DNA of 64,000 nt from Spirochaetota bacterium. Its GTDB lineage: Bacteria; Spirochaetota; Brachyspiria; Brachyspirales; JACRPF01. The stretch spans positions 304,503 through 368,502 of the forward strand of contig JACRPF010000004.1 in the NCBI GenBank assembly GCA_016214035.1. The letters run 5' to 3'. Under the pieces are notes generated by a model. That model searched no databases. It was not told where the DNA came from and saw only the letters and a program-made list of their open reading frames with translations. Below are positions 43,578-52,082 of this stretch, one piece after another (positions within the stretch are counted from its first letter, which is position 1; each line of letters starts with the position of its first letter). Both the position numbers and the translations under genes were made by a program.

Positions 43578-44924
43578 ATGATGCGCTCACTGTATGCCGG
43601 AGTTTCAGGTCTTCAGAACCACCAGACAAGAATGGACGTGTTGAGCAACAACATCGCCAACGTGAACACGACAGGCTTCAAAAAAGGCCGCGTGACATTT
43701 CAGGATATGCTTTCGCAGACGCTCACCGGCGCCGCCCGCCCGCGCGACGACAAGGGCGGCGTAAATCCGCAGCAGGTGGGTCTCGGCATGATGACGGCCG
43801 CCATCGATACCATTCACACCCAGGGCGCCATGCAGGTGACCGGCGTGAATACGGACCTCGCCATCATGGGCGAAGGCATGTTCATCCTTAAACGCGGCGA
43901 CCGCTCGTTTTACACCCGTAACGGCGCATTCACCATCGACAAGAACGGCACGCTCCTCAACCCCGCCAACGGCTTCAAGGTACAGGGCTGGCAGTCCGTG
44001 ACCGGACCCGATGGCAAGCAGAACATCGAGACTGCGGCAACACCGTCGGACATCCGCATCCCGGTGGGCGATAAGGATCCCGCCCGCTCTACGTCGAACA
44101 TACAGTATCACTGCAATCTCCGAAAAACCGATGAAACGCACCAGACCGATATTGAAGTCTACGACAACACCGGCATCGCCCGTCAGATGCGCGCGACGAT
44201 GAAACGCATGGGTATCAATCAGTGGCAGATGACTGTCGATGTACCGCAGGCAACCGCGGGTTCGGTGAAAGTGGACGTTCCGGGCAACAACGGCGCCGGA
44301 CAGAACAACGTATTCAACCTCACCTTCAATGATAATGGCTCACTCATCTCGGTGGCTGACGCACAGGTCGCCGCCGGCCAGACCGCCGACACGCTTAACA
44401 CCGGCGAACTGACGGCGAACGTGAGCTTCACCTACAAAGGCACCGGCGACGCCGATGTCAACCAGACGGTGAAACTGCATCTGGGCACAAGCGGCCTCTT
44501 CGACGGCATCACCCAGTTCGAATCCATATCCACCACGAAAGCCATCGAACAGGACGGCTACACGATGGGCGAACTTGAAGGGTTCAACATCGATGACAAC
44601 GGTCAGGTGACCGGCGTGTATACGAACGGCAACCGTAAGCTCCTCGCACAGGTGGCTCTCGCGAAATTCGCGAACGTCGGCGGTCTTGAAAAAGCCGGCG
44701 AGTCCATGTACGTGGAGTCGAACAACTCGGGCCGGGCAAACATCGGCGAAGCGGGCGTGAGCGGCCGCGGCAAGATGAAGGCAGGAACGCTTGAAATGTC
44801 GAATGTGGACCTCTCGGAACAGTTCGTCGATATGATCGTAACGCAGCGCGGCTTCCAGGCCAACTCGCGCGGCATAACGACATCAGACCAGATGCTGCAG
44901 GAAATACTGTCGTTGAAGCGGTAA
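43578..44924 (+). CDS. flgE: Flagellar hook protein
   Basis: A 448-residue FlgE. The N-terminus MRSLYAGVSGLQNHQTRMDVLSNNIANVNTTGFKK and the C-terminus NVDLSEQFVDMIVTQRGFQANSR (quoted in part: GVSGLQNHQTRMDVLSNNIA; SEQFVDMIVTQRGFQANS) are the polymerising rod/hook domains. In spirochaetes FlgE is cross-linked through lysinoalanine between a Cys and a Lys; no Cys is visible in this protein, so that cross-link seems unavailable. AGGAGG precedes tandem ATG codons at 43578 and 43581. Confidence 0.95.
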   Translation: MMRSLYAGVSGLQNHQTRMDVLSNNIANVNTTGFKKGRVTFQDMLSQTLTGAARPRDDKGGVNPQQVGLGMMTAAIDTIHTQGAMQVTGVNTDLAIMGEGMFILKRGDRSFYTRNGAFTIDKNGTLLNPANGFKVQGWQSVTGPDGKQNIETAATPSDIRIPVGDKDPARSTSNIQYHCNLRKTDETHQTDIEVYDNTGIARQMRATMKRMGINQWQMTVDVPQATAGSVKVDVPGNNGAGQNNVFNLTFNDNGSLISVADAQVAAGQTADTLNTGELTANVSFTYKGTGDADVNQTVKLHLGTSGLFDGITQFESISTTKAIEQDGYTMGELEGFNIDDNGQVTGVYTNGNRKLLAQVALAKFANVGGLEKAGESMYVESNNSGRANIGEAGVSGRGKMKAGTLEMSNVDLSEQFVDMIVTQRGFQANSRGITTSDQMLQEILSLKR

Positions 44925-44957
44925 TCCGCGCGTGAGCGCTTAACGATATAGTAGCGG

Positions 44958-44996
44958 GGCATCCCTCTCGTCCGGGAGGGGTGCCTCAATTTTTTG
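44958..44996 (+). terminator. Terminator or attenuator between flgE and flbD
   Basis: A 10-bp stem GGCATCCCTC/GAGGGGTGCC (44958-44967, 44976-44985; one G-T pair) followed by TCAATTTTTT. It would separate flgE from flbD or meter readthrough into it. Confidence 0.75.
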
Positions 44997-45008
44997 GCGA
45001 GGTAACAC

Positions 45009-45227
45009 ATGATATCCATAACCCGTTTTGACAAGAGCATCGTCTTCATCAATCCGCATGAAATAGAGTTCATAGAGGAAACACCCGACACCATCATCAC
45101 CACCGTATCGGGTAAAAAGATATTGGTCAAGGAAAAAGCGAAAGAGATCATCGACCGCATCGTCACCTACCGCGCCCGCATCGTGGGTGAATCGCTCAAC
45201 AGCGCGTCCGCGGGCACTGAACGTTGA
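45009..45227 (+). CDS. flbD: FlbD family flagellar protein (small)
   Basis: A 72-residue protein of the short FlbD type: ISITRFDKSIVFINPHEIEFIEETPDTIITTVSGKK (core motif NPHEIEFIEETPDTIITT). Found after flgE in spirochaetes and Gram-positives; function not firmly known, perhaps in export or regulation. It is not the NtrC-like Caulobacter FlbD. A terminator-like hairpin precedes it. Motor genes motA, motB and fliL, which usually follow in spirochaetes, are absent here. Confidence 0.88.
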   Translation: MISITRFDKSIVFINPHEIEFIEETPDTIITTVSGKKILVKEKAKEIIDRIVTYRARIVGESLNSASAGTER

Positions 45228-45252
45228 CTTATTACTTTTATTGCTGTATCTT
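45224..45252 (+). promoter_or_regulatory. Promoter of the binding-protein gene
   Basis: TTGACT (45224-45229), 17-bp spacer, TATCTT (45247-45252); overlaps the flbD stop codon and leaves a leader of about 35 nt. Confidence 0.5.
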
Positions 45253-45294
45253 ATAGAAGAATTCAAATTCAAATATCCTGCCGGTAGACTGATC

Positions 45295-46443
45295 ATGATG
45301 AATAAAATACCGTTAGTACTGCTTTCGGCGCTCGTGCTTTCGCTCGGGGCATGCGCAAAAAAAAACGATTGCAGCATTGCATTGATGACCAGTTCCACGA
45401 TAACAAAACCCGGATACAATAAAGCCATGCAGTACGGCTGCCGGCTCATCATCGACCGCGTCAACGAGATGGGCGGCATACAGGGCAAACAGATAGGACT
45501 TGAGGTCTTCGACGATAATGGCAATCCTGAACTCGCGAAGGAACACGCACGCCGCATCGCACGGAGAAAGGACATTGTGGCGGTCGTCGGCTACGTCCTC
45601 CCCGAATGCCTTCGCGCCGCACGCGATGTATATGACCGCGGCGGCATACCCGTCATCACGCCCACGGTCAGCGATATGGGCATACTCGGTAAAAGCCGTA
45701 CGGTGTTCCGCAACTGCTTCAATGATGAAAAAGAAGGAACCATGCTTGCCACGTATTCGATGGAATCGCTCGCCACCGAGCGCGTATTCCTCCTGATACA
45801 GGGTAATGAATGCTACGCGCAGATGGCGGCCGTGTACGAGACAACATCGGCAGGCGTCATCGAGGTCGTCGGCAAGATGCGTTTCGAACCGGGCGAAGTC
45901 GAATTCAGCAACCTCGCGCTGAAAGTGAAATCGCATGACCCCGACCTTATCGTCATCGCCGGAGGGTTCCGCGAAGCGGGCCTCATCGCCGGTGAACTCC
46001 GCAAAAACCGCATCCGCATCCCGATTATCGGCGCAAGCGAGATGATGCACCGCGGATTCATCGATATCGCGAGCGAAGATCGCGCTGAGGGAGCCATGGC
46101 GGTTACGCCGTTCCTGTACCTGAAAAACCTCAACGAGCGCATGGATGCGTTCAACGACGGTTACGCAAAACTTTCGGGCCGCAATGCCACCTGGGTGGCA
46201 TTTATCACCGCAGAAGCCGCCTCTATGGCGATAGCGGCGATGCGCTCCGCGGGCTTTGACCGCGCAAAGGTGATTGAAGCGCTTCAGGGTATGAATGAAA
46301 AAAATCCGTACGACGGCATTGCCGGCAAAGTGTATTTCGACGCACAGGGAGAATGCACACGCCCCGTCATCATTGCACAGGTGATCAAGGGAAAATGGTC
46401 CATCGCAGAAAAACAACTTCGCAAATCAGAAAAGATATACTGA
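45295..46443 (+). CDS. Lipoprotein solute-binding protein, branched-chain amino acid type (type I fold)
   Basis: A 382-residue lipoprotein: signal peptide with lipobox LSLGAC, then a Leu/Ile/Val-binding-type two-lobe domain (GCRLIIDRVNEMGGIQGKQI, KDIVAVVGYVLPECLRAARDV, GIPVITPTVSD, LIAGELRKNRIRIPIIGASE). It would deliver an amino acid or amide to an ABC importer, but no permease or ATPase genes are adjacent, so it is either an orphan or part of a sensor. Tandem ATGs at 45295 and 45298; no clear Shine-Dalgarno sequence. The next gene overlaps its 3' end. Confidence 0.87.
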   Translation: MMNKIPLVLLSALVLSLGACAKKNDCSIALMTSSTITKPGYNKAMQYGCRLIIDRVNEMGGIQGKQIGLEVFDDNGNPELAKEHARRIARRKDIVAVVGYVLPECLRAARDVYDRGGIPVITPTVSDMGILGKSRTVFRNCFNDEKEGTMLATYSMESLATERVFLLIQGNECYAQMAAVYETTSAGVIEVVGKMRFEPGEVEFSNLALKVKSHDPDLIVIAGGFREAGLIAGELRKNRIRIPIIGASEMMHRGFIDIASEDRAEGAMAVTPFLYLKNLNERMDAFNDGYAKLSGRNATWVAFITAEAASMAIAAMRSAGFDRAKVIEALQGMNEKNPYDGIAGKVYFDAQGECTRPVIIAQVIKGKWSIAEKQLRKSEKIY

Positions 46444-47015
46444 AGCTCCGCGACGCCATGCGCCGCGAGGATGTAATCCTTAAAAGCTATAATATCTTCG
46501 AGAACTTTATCGCCGAGGTCGATATCACGGCGTATAAGAACGCATTCGTTTACATCAATTTCCGTAACGAGGTAATCACCGGCGCCATACTGCAGCATCT
46601 CTTTGAAAATCACGTTGCCGTGGCGGCCCCACGTGTCGAGGACGACCATAATGCGATGTCTGCATATTACATCACGGATGCCATCGATGACCTTGCAATA
46701 GACGCTTTTGGGATTCGCGCACCGAAGCGCGGACTCCCGCTCTGCAGAACCGAAGCCATCGATATCGTTATAACCCCCGGCGTATCATTTGACGGACGAG
46801 GCAACCGCATCGGATTCGGCCGCGGTTACTATGATACGTTCTTCCATATAAACCGGCACGCGCTGCGCGTAGGGCTCGCCTATGACTATCAGGTGCAGCG
46901 GGAACTGATTACCACACCCCGCGATGAACCGGTCGATATGATCGTCACGGAATCGCAGGTCATCGTCACGGAATCACGTCCCGGCATGGTAAAATCACGT
47001 AATCCTAAACTTTAA
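46395..47015 (+). CDS. 5-formyltetrahydrofolate cyclo-ligase family protein
   Basis: A 206-residue enzyme converting 5-formyl-THF to 5,10-methenyl-THF with ATP. The signature GRGNRIGFGRGYYDTFF, the PGVSFDG stretch before it, and the N-terminal basic helix (SQIRKDILKLRDAMRRE) fit. ATG 46395 includes that helix but overlaps the binding-protein gene by 49 bp; ATG 46458 is the alternative and would shorten it. The stop overlaps the convergent purB stop by 11 bp. Confidence 0.85.
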   Translation: MVHRRKTTSQIRKDILKLRDAMRREDVILKSYNIFENFIAEVDITAYKNAFVYINFRNEVITGAILQHLFENHVAVAAPRVEDDHNAMSAYYITDAIDDLAIDAFGIRAPKRGLPLCRTEAIDIVITPGVSFDGRGNRIGFGRGYYDTFFHINRHALRVGLAYDYQVQRELITTPRDEPVDMIVTESQVIVTESRPGMVKSRNPKL

Positions 47016-48438
47016 GATCTTCGTCGCTGCCGCCGAGTCCGGTATTTTGTTCCAGGAGCGGCGTGATGACCGCTTGGTTAAATTCATCCACCTGCGCAGA
47101 AGCTCTTCCGGTAAACCGCCGCGCATCCATTGCCGTCATGACCTCGTCACGGGAAAGCCCTATCCCCGTATCGGCGATAATATAATCGATGAGTCTGTTC
47201 TCTTTGCCTTCCGCCTTAATCTCCCGCGCGGCAACGTGCGAAAGCTCACGGATACGCTCATGGATATCCTGCCGGTTCCCGCCTTTCTTCACCGCCGCCA
47301 TAAGAATATTCTCGGTACCCATGAACGGCAGTTCCCGGGCTAGATTACGCTCGATGACCTTTTCATTGATGACTAACCCGTTAACCACATTATTCAGTAT
47401 GGATAAAATGGCGTCAGCGGCAAGGAACATCTGCGGAATCGCGAGACGTTTATTGGCGGAATCATCCAGCGTCCGTTCGAACCATTGTGTCGAGGCGGTA
47501 AACGACAGGCTCTGCGCAAGTCCCATGATGAATCGAGCGAGCGAACAGATGCGTTCACTGCGCATGGGGTTGCGTTTATATGCCATGGCTGAAGACCCCA
47601 CCTGCGATGTCTCAAACGGCTCCTCAACTTCCTTCATGCTCTGCAAAAGCCGTATATCGGTAGCGATCTTGTGCGCATCCTCGGCGAAGAGCGAGAGCAG
47701 CTTCCCGATCTCGCTGTCAAGCCGGCGCGGATAGGTCTGGCCGGTAACCGCATACGCCTTCGGAAAACCGAACCGTTCGGTGATCCGCCGGTCAAGCGTG
47801 CGGACTTTTTCGTCATCGCCGTTGAACAACTCATAGAAACTCGCCTGTGTCCCCGTGGTGCCTTTCACACCGCGAAACCGCATGGTATCGGAGGCATCCT
47901 TCATCTCGTAAAAGTCGTCAACAAGATCCTGAAGCCACAGCGTCATGCGTTTTCCCACGGTGGTCGGCTGCGCGGGCTGAAAATGAGTGAACGCGAGCGT
48001 GGGAATATCCTTCGCGCGAACGGCGGCTTCACCGAGTGAACGGATGCAGTTATACAATTTCTTCTGCAGGAGGATAAGCCCCGCGCGCATCTGAATGAGG
48101 TCGGTATTGTCTCCCACGAACGCGCTTGTCGCGCCGAGATGAATGATGCCGGCGGCCTTCGGCGCTGCCGCGGCAAATGTATGAATATGCGCCATCACAT
48201 CGTGCCGGAGTTCCTTTTCCTTCGCCGCGGCGAATTCAAAATCGATATCGTCGACATGCGCCTTCATGTCCGCTATCGCATCCGCGGAAATATCCAGACC
48301 GAGCGCGCGTTCCTCCTCGGCAAGTGCGATCCAGAGGTTGCGCCATGTACTGAATTTATACTGATCCGAAAAAAGTTTGAGCATCGCCTTCGACGCATAT
48401 CGTGTCACCAGCGGTGTTTCATAAATATCATGGCTCAT
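47005..48438 (-). CDS. purB: Adenylosuccinate lyase, animal-like type
   Basis: A 477-residue fumarase-superfamily enzyme for two steps of purine synthesis. Seen: IIHLGATSAFVGDNTDL, THFQPAQPTTVGKRM with the catalytic His, and the signature VGSSAMAYKRNPMRSE with the active-site Ser loop. The region after it (WFERTLDDSANKRL, LPFMGTENILMAAVKKGGNRQDIHE) is strikingly like the animal enzyme as I recall it, and unlike Bacillus or E. coli PurB. AGGA precedes the ATG. It lies 45 bp after the BFN gene in the same direction. Confidence 0.95.
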   Translation of the reverse strand: MSHDIYETPLVTRYASKAMLKLFSDQYKFSTWRNLWIALAEEERALGLDISADAIADMKAHVDDIDFEFAAAKEKELRHDVMAHIHTFAAAAPKAAGIIHLGATSAFVGDNTDLIQMRAGLILLQKKLYNCIRSLGEAAVRAKDIPTLAFTHFQPAQPTTVGKRMTLWLQDLVDDFYEMKDASDTMRFRGVKGTTGTQASFYELFNGDDEKVRTLDRRITERFGFPKAYAVTGQTYPRRLDSEIGKLLSLFAEDAHKIATDIRLLQSMKEVEEPFETSQVGSSAMAYKRNPMRSERICSLARFIMGLAQSLSFTASTQWFERTLDDSANKRLAIPQMFLAADAILSILNNVVNGLVINEKVIERNLARELPFMGTENILMAAVKKGGNRQDIHERIRELSHVAAREIKAEGKENRLIDYIIADTGIGLSRDEVMTAMDARRFTGRASAQVDEFNQAVITPLLEQNTGLGGSDEDLKV

Positions 48439-48483
48439 CGGGACATCCTGATGTTTGTTGTATTCGCGGCAAAAACCGCCGTT

Positions 48484-49086
48484 CTATTCGAAAAAAGACA
48501 GTTTATTCAATTCATCGCGCAGCGTTGCGGCGTCTTCATAACGCTCCTCGCGCACGGCCTCATCGAGCATTGCGGTAAGCTGTTCCTTTTTGGTTTTCAG
48601 CACCGTCCGTGATGCCTCACCCTCGGGTGCCGGCTGTTCGTCTGTCTCATGATGCCCCGGTATGCTGTCCTTGAATATTTTCGCGTTCGCACCTTCAAGC
48701 AGTATACCCGCGGCCTCGATTACTTTTTCCTCGATGAAGATAGGCGACTTGGTTCTGAGCGCAACCGCGATGGCGTCCGACGGCCGCGCGTCGATCCTCT
48801 CGGCCACATCGTCCCGGATCAGCACGAGCTTCGCAAAAAATGTTTCACTCCGCAAATCGTCGATGATGACTTTTTCAAGACGCACCGAGAAGCGGTTGAG
48901 CATTTCCTTGATAAGATCATGCGCCAGCGGACGCGGCTGGGAAAGCCCGAGCATTACCATGGATATGGACTGCGCCTCGATAGTACCGACAAAAATGGGG
49001 ATGACTTTTTCATTGCCCTTGGGTTTGAGTATTATTGCAAACCCTTTATCGGTCACGGCAAGATTGACGATCTTCGCTTCAACCAC
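48484..49086 (-). CDS. Bifunctional nuclease (BFN/DUF151) domain protein with C-terminal UVR motif
   Basis: A 200-residue protein: BFN domain (about 1-135; VVEAKIVNLAVTDKGFAIIL, DLIKEMLNRFSVRLEKVIIDDL, ERIDARPSDAIAVALR, the latter being the strongest motif) joined to a UvrB/UvrC motif (about 165-197; KKEQLTAMLDEAVREERYEDAATLRDEL in parts). BFN proteins act as nucleases in stress response in plants and some bacteria. I choose the GTG at 49086: it gives the usual short family N-terminus, has GAGGAG upstream, and lies downstream of the promoter, whereas ATG 49110 begins only 4 nt after the -10 box. Confidence 0.85.
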   Translation of the reverse strand: MVEAKIVNLAVTDKGFAIILKPKGNEKVIPIFVGTIEAQSISMVMLGLSQPRPLAHDLIKEMLNRFSVRLEKVIIDDLRSETFFAKLVLIRDDVAERIDARPSDAIAVALRTKSPIFIEEKVIEAAGILLEGANAKIFKDSIPGHHETDEQPAPEGEASRTVLKTKKEQLTAMLDEAVREERYEDAATLRDELNKLSFFE

Positions 49087-49114
49087 GTTTTTCTCCTCGA
49101 ATTTCAGCATCAAA

Positions 49115-49143
49115 AGTATATCCCGGGCGGGATATTATGTCAA
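49115..49143 (-). promoter_or_regulatory. Promoter of the BFN-purB operon
   Basis: Minus strand TTGACA (49143-49138), 17-bp spacer, TATACT (49120-49115). The predicted start falls at about 49108, inside the first possible ATG. Confidence 0.7.
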
Positions 49144-49186
49144 TTACACCCCCTGTACCCGGGGCTCTTTTTTTTCAATAAAGCTA

Positions 49187-49215
49187 TTGACATTTTTTAC
49201 GCAGACACATATACT
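49187..49215 (+). promoter_or_regulatory. Promoter of the rplM-rpsI-rplI-dnaB operon
   Basis: TTGACA (49187-49192), 17-bp spacer, TATACT (49210-49215). The leader of about 50 nt contains a GCGAC/GTCGC pair just before the AAAGG ribosome site, perhaps for ribosomal-protein feedback. Confidence 0.75.
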
Positions 49216-49273
49216 GCTCACCTTTACTGCGACTGGCATGTCGTATTATTTTACGTCGCAAAGGTACAACGTT

Positions 49274-49705
49274 ATGAAAGACACTTATGTTCTCAAAAAG
49301 TCGGCGGTCAAACGCCGCTGGCTGCTCATCGACGCTCAGGGCAAAACCCTCGGCAGACTCGCAAGCCGGATCGCGTTCATCCTGAAAGGGAAACACCGCC
49401 CCGACTACACCTACAACCTTGACAACGGCGACTATGTCGTCGTCATCAATGCGGAGAAAGTGAAGTTGACCGGGAAAAAGCTTACCGACAAATTCTATCA
49501 TTACCACACCGGTTATGCCGGCGGTATCAAAGAAGTATCGTACGGCACGCTCATGCAGAAAAAACCTGCGTTCGTCATCGAACGTGCGGTCAAAGGCATG
49601 TTGTCGCACGGGGTACTCGGCAGAGAACACCTGTCGAAACTCAAGGTATATGCGGGTCCGTCGCATCCGCACTCGGCGAATAAGCCCGAGCCCATCGAAG
49701 TATAA
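49274..49705 (+). CDS. rplM: 50S ribosomal protein L13
   Basis: A 143-residue L13 of normal length: VKRRWLLIDAQGKTLGRLAS, YVVVINAEKVKLTGKK, FYHYHTGYAGGIKE and the C-terminal SKLKVYAGPSHPHSANKP. ATG 49274 is preceded by AAAGG and gives the family N-terminus (the frame itself runs far upstream). First gene of the operon, followed 14 bp later by rpsI, the usual partner. Confidence 0.97.
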   Translation: MKDTYVLKKSAVKRRWLLIDAQGKTLGRLASRIAFILKGKHRPDYTYNLDNGDYVVVINAEKVKLTGKKLTDKFYHYHTGYAGGIKEVSYGTLMQKKPAFVIERAVKGMLSHGVLGREHLSKLKVYAGPSHPHSANKPEPIEV

Positions 49706-49719
49706 CGGAGGCAGAGATC

Positions 49720-50115
49720 ATGGCAAAACAGCTTGAAATTTTCGTCGGTAAAAGAAAGACCGCAATAGCGCGCGTTCGCATTGCAAACGGCAGCGGCAAG
49801 ATCGTCGTTAACGACCGTCCGGCACGTGAATATTTCAACGGCCGGGAAACGATACTGAAAGGCATCGCCATGCCGATGATCGTCACGAGCACTGACGATA
49901 AAATCGACGTCATCGCGGTCATACGCGGCGGCGGCATTCATGCACAGGGCGATGCGCTCAGACACGGCATTTCACGGGCGTTGCTTTCACGTGATGCGGC
50001 AAACCGCCCCTCATTGAAAAAGAACGGATTCCTCACCCGCGATTCGCGCGAAGTCGAACGCAAGAAATACGGCCACAAAGGCGCCCGCCGCAGCTTTCAA
50101 TTCTCGAAACGATAA
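49720..50115 (+). CDS. rpsI: 30S ribosomal protein S9
   Basis: A 131-residue S9: VGKRKTAIARVRIANGSGKI, the HAQGDALRHGISRALL segment and the basic tail RKKYGHKGARRSFQFSKR whose last Arg reaches the P-site tRNA. GGAGG before the ATG. Follows rplM and precedes rplI by 41 bp. Confidence 0.97.
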   Translation: MAKQLEIFVGKRKTAIARVRIANGSGKIVVNDRPAREYFNGRETILKGIAMPMIVTSTDDKIDVIAVIRGGGIHAQGDALRHGISRALLSRDAANRPSLKKNGFLTRDSREVERKKYGHKGARRSFQFSKR

Positions 50116-50156
50116 TCGGCAGGACAGCCGCAACGACGGCACAACGGAGACAGCAA

Positions 50157-50600
50157 ATGGAAGTCATTCTCAAAAAAGATCACGCCACACTCGGATACGA
50201 GGGCGATGTATGCAAGGTCAAAGCGGGTTTCGCACGCAACTATCTGTTGCCGCGTAATATCGCTGTTGTAGCGACGGAAGCGAGCCTGCGCACGCTGAAG
50301 GCGCTCCAGAAAAGCCTTGAAAAGAAAAAAGTCGTGCGCAAGGGCGATGCTGACGTCGTGAAAGCCAAGCTTGAAGCGGCCACGGTCACCATCACCATGA
50401 AAGTCGGCGAGAACGATAAGCTCTACGGTTCGGTCACCTCGCAGACCATTGCTGATGCACTGATCAAAGACGGTTTTCATGTTCAGAAACGCGACATCAT
50501 CATGGAAGATCATATCAGAGCGCTCGGCGTGTTCAAGGTCAACGTACGGATTTATACCGACGTGATCGCCGAAGTGAAGGTCTGGGTCGTCAAGGAATAG
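50157..50600 (+). CDS. rplI: 50S ribosomal protein L9
   Basis: A 147-residue L9: MEVILKKDHATLGYEGDVCK, KAGFARNYLLPRNIAV (the ribosome-binding N-domain), a long connecting helix, and the C-terminal domain ending KVNVRIYTDVIAEVKVWVVKE. Normal length. An AGTCCG/CGGACT hairpin (50599-50615) follows the stop, without a T-run. In many bacteria rplI follows rpsF-ssb-rpsR; here it follows rpsI instead. Confidence 0.96.
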   Translation: MEVILKKDHATLGYEGDVCKVKAGFARNYLLPRNIAVVATEASLRTLKALQKSLEKKKVVRKGDADVVKAKLEAATVTITMKVGENDKLYGSVTSQTIADALIKDGFHVQKRDIIMEDHIRALGVFKVNVRIYTDVIAEVKVWVVKE

Positions 50601-50630
50601 TCCGTTACGCGGACTGGGAACTGACACCCG

Positions 50631-52055
50631 ATGAGCGAAGGGACGCTTCTCTCGAAAGTGCCCCCGCATTCCGCCGAAGCGGAGGAAGCGGTTCTCGGAG
50701 CAATGCTCCAGAATAACGAAGCTTTTTACGCGGTTATCGGCAGGCTTAAAGAAGAATCATTCTACATTGAACGGCACCGGCTTCTGTTCAAAACAATTCT
50801 TGCCATGCACGACAAGAACATCGATGTCAACATCGAAACCGTGCTGCGCTATCTCGTTGAAAACAAAATGGCTGAATCCATCGTCGGTACCGACATGGCA
50901 TTCCTGCAGCGGCTCGTGGACGTCTCCCCGGTAACGAGAAACGCCGAATATTATGCGTCCATCGTTTCGGGTAAAGCGCTTATGCGCGAACTGATATCCG
51001 CGTCATACAACATACAAAGCCTCTGCTTTGAAGCGACGGAAGAAAGCGTCAAGGACATCGCCGACGAAGCGGAACGTCTCGTGTTCAATGTCACCAAGGA
51101 ACGGCTTTCCAACAATTTCACCGGCGTGAAAGAACTCCTCATCGAAACGATGAAGATGATCGAGGACAGAACAAAGCTTAAAACGCATACCACCGGCGTT
51201 CCATCCGGATACACCGAACTCGACAAACTGACCGGCGGATTCCAGCCGGCGGATCTCATCATCCTGGCGGCGCGTCCGTCCATGGGAAAGACTTCGTTCG
51301 CACTGAACATCGCGGAAAACGTAGTTTCCGGAAATGAAACGAGCAATTACGGCGTGGGTATTTTCTCGCTTGAAATGAGCAAGCTGCAGATCGCCGAACG
51401 CCTTATCAGTTCAAAATCGCTCGTGTCGCTCAGTAAAATTCGCAGCGGCATCGTATCCAGCCAGGAATGGGTTAAACTCGGCGTGGCGCTTAACTCGCTG
51501 TACAACAGCAATATTTTCATCGATGACTCAAACCCCATATCGATCATGGAAATACGCGGAAAAGCCCGCCAGATGGAATCGAAATTCCGTGAAATTGCCG
51601 CAGCAACCGGCAGACCGGTGGCGCTCAAAATCATCATCGTGGATTATCTGCAGCTTATCACCGCGGCCGGCAGCAAGCGCAACGAAAGCCGCGAGCAGGT
51701 GGTGTCGGATATTTCCCGCGGCCTGAAATCCCTGGCAAAAGAGCTCCGCGTGCCTGTTATCGCGCTGTCACAGCTTAACCGTGAAACGGAAAAGCGTGAC
51801 GACAAACGTCCGCGGCTGTCGGACCTGCGCGAATCCGGATCCATCGAGCAGGACGCCGACGTGGTGATGTTCCTTCACAGCGACAAGTATTATGATCGCG
51901 GCGAGGGCGAAGAGGCGGCTGAAGCAATCAAAGAAGCTGAAGTACAGGTCATCATAGCCAAACACCGTAACGGTGCACTCGGCGATGCAAACCTCATGTT
52001 CATCAAGGAATTGACGCGCTTCCAGAACCGCGTGAATATCCGCAGCGGCGGCTGA
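50631..52055 (+). CDS. dnaB: Replicative DNA helicase
   Basis: A 474-residue DnaB: N-terminal primase-interacting domain ([19 protein letters not shown]), RecA-like motor with Walker [13 protein letters not shown] (about residue 214), Walker B [10 protein letters not shown], the Arg-finger region QLNRETEKR and [23 protein letters not shown]-type segment ([20 protein letters not shown]). No intein is seen. It follows rplI, a common pairing. Faces a convergent small gene. Confidence 0.97.
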   Translation: [474 protein letters not shown]

Positions 52056-52082
52056 TAATCCCGTACGCCGGAAAACCTGAAA

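Noticed and set aside
45313..46416. Long open frame on the minus strand (367 codons)
   Set aside because: Antisense to the binding-protein gene with lipobox and fold motifs; no ribosome site or known motif.
49084..49110. ATG 49110 as the start of the BFN gene
   Set aside because: It begins 4 nt after the -10 box, upstream of the predicted transcript start; the GTG at 49086 has a proper GAGGAG.
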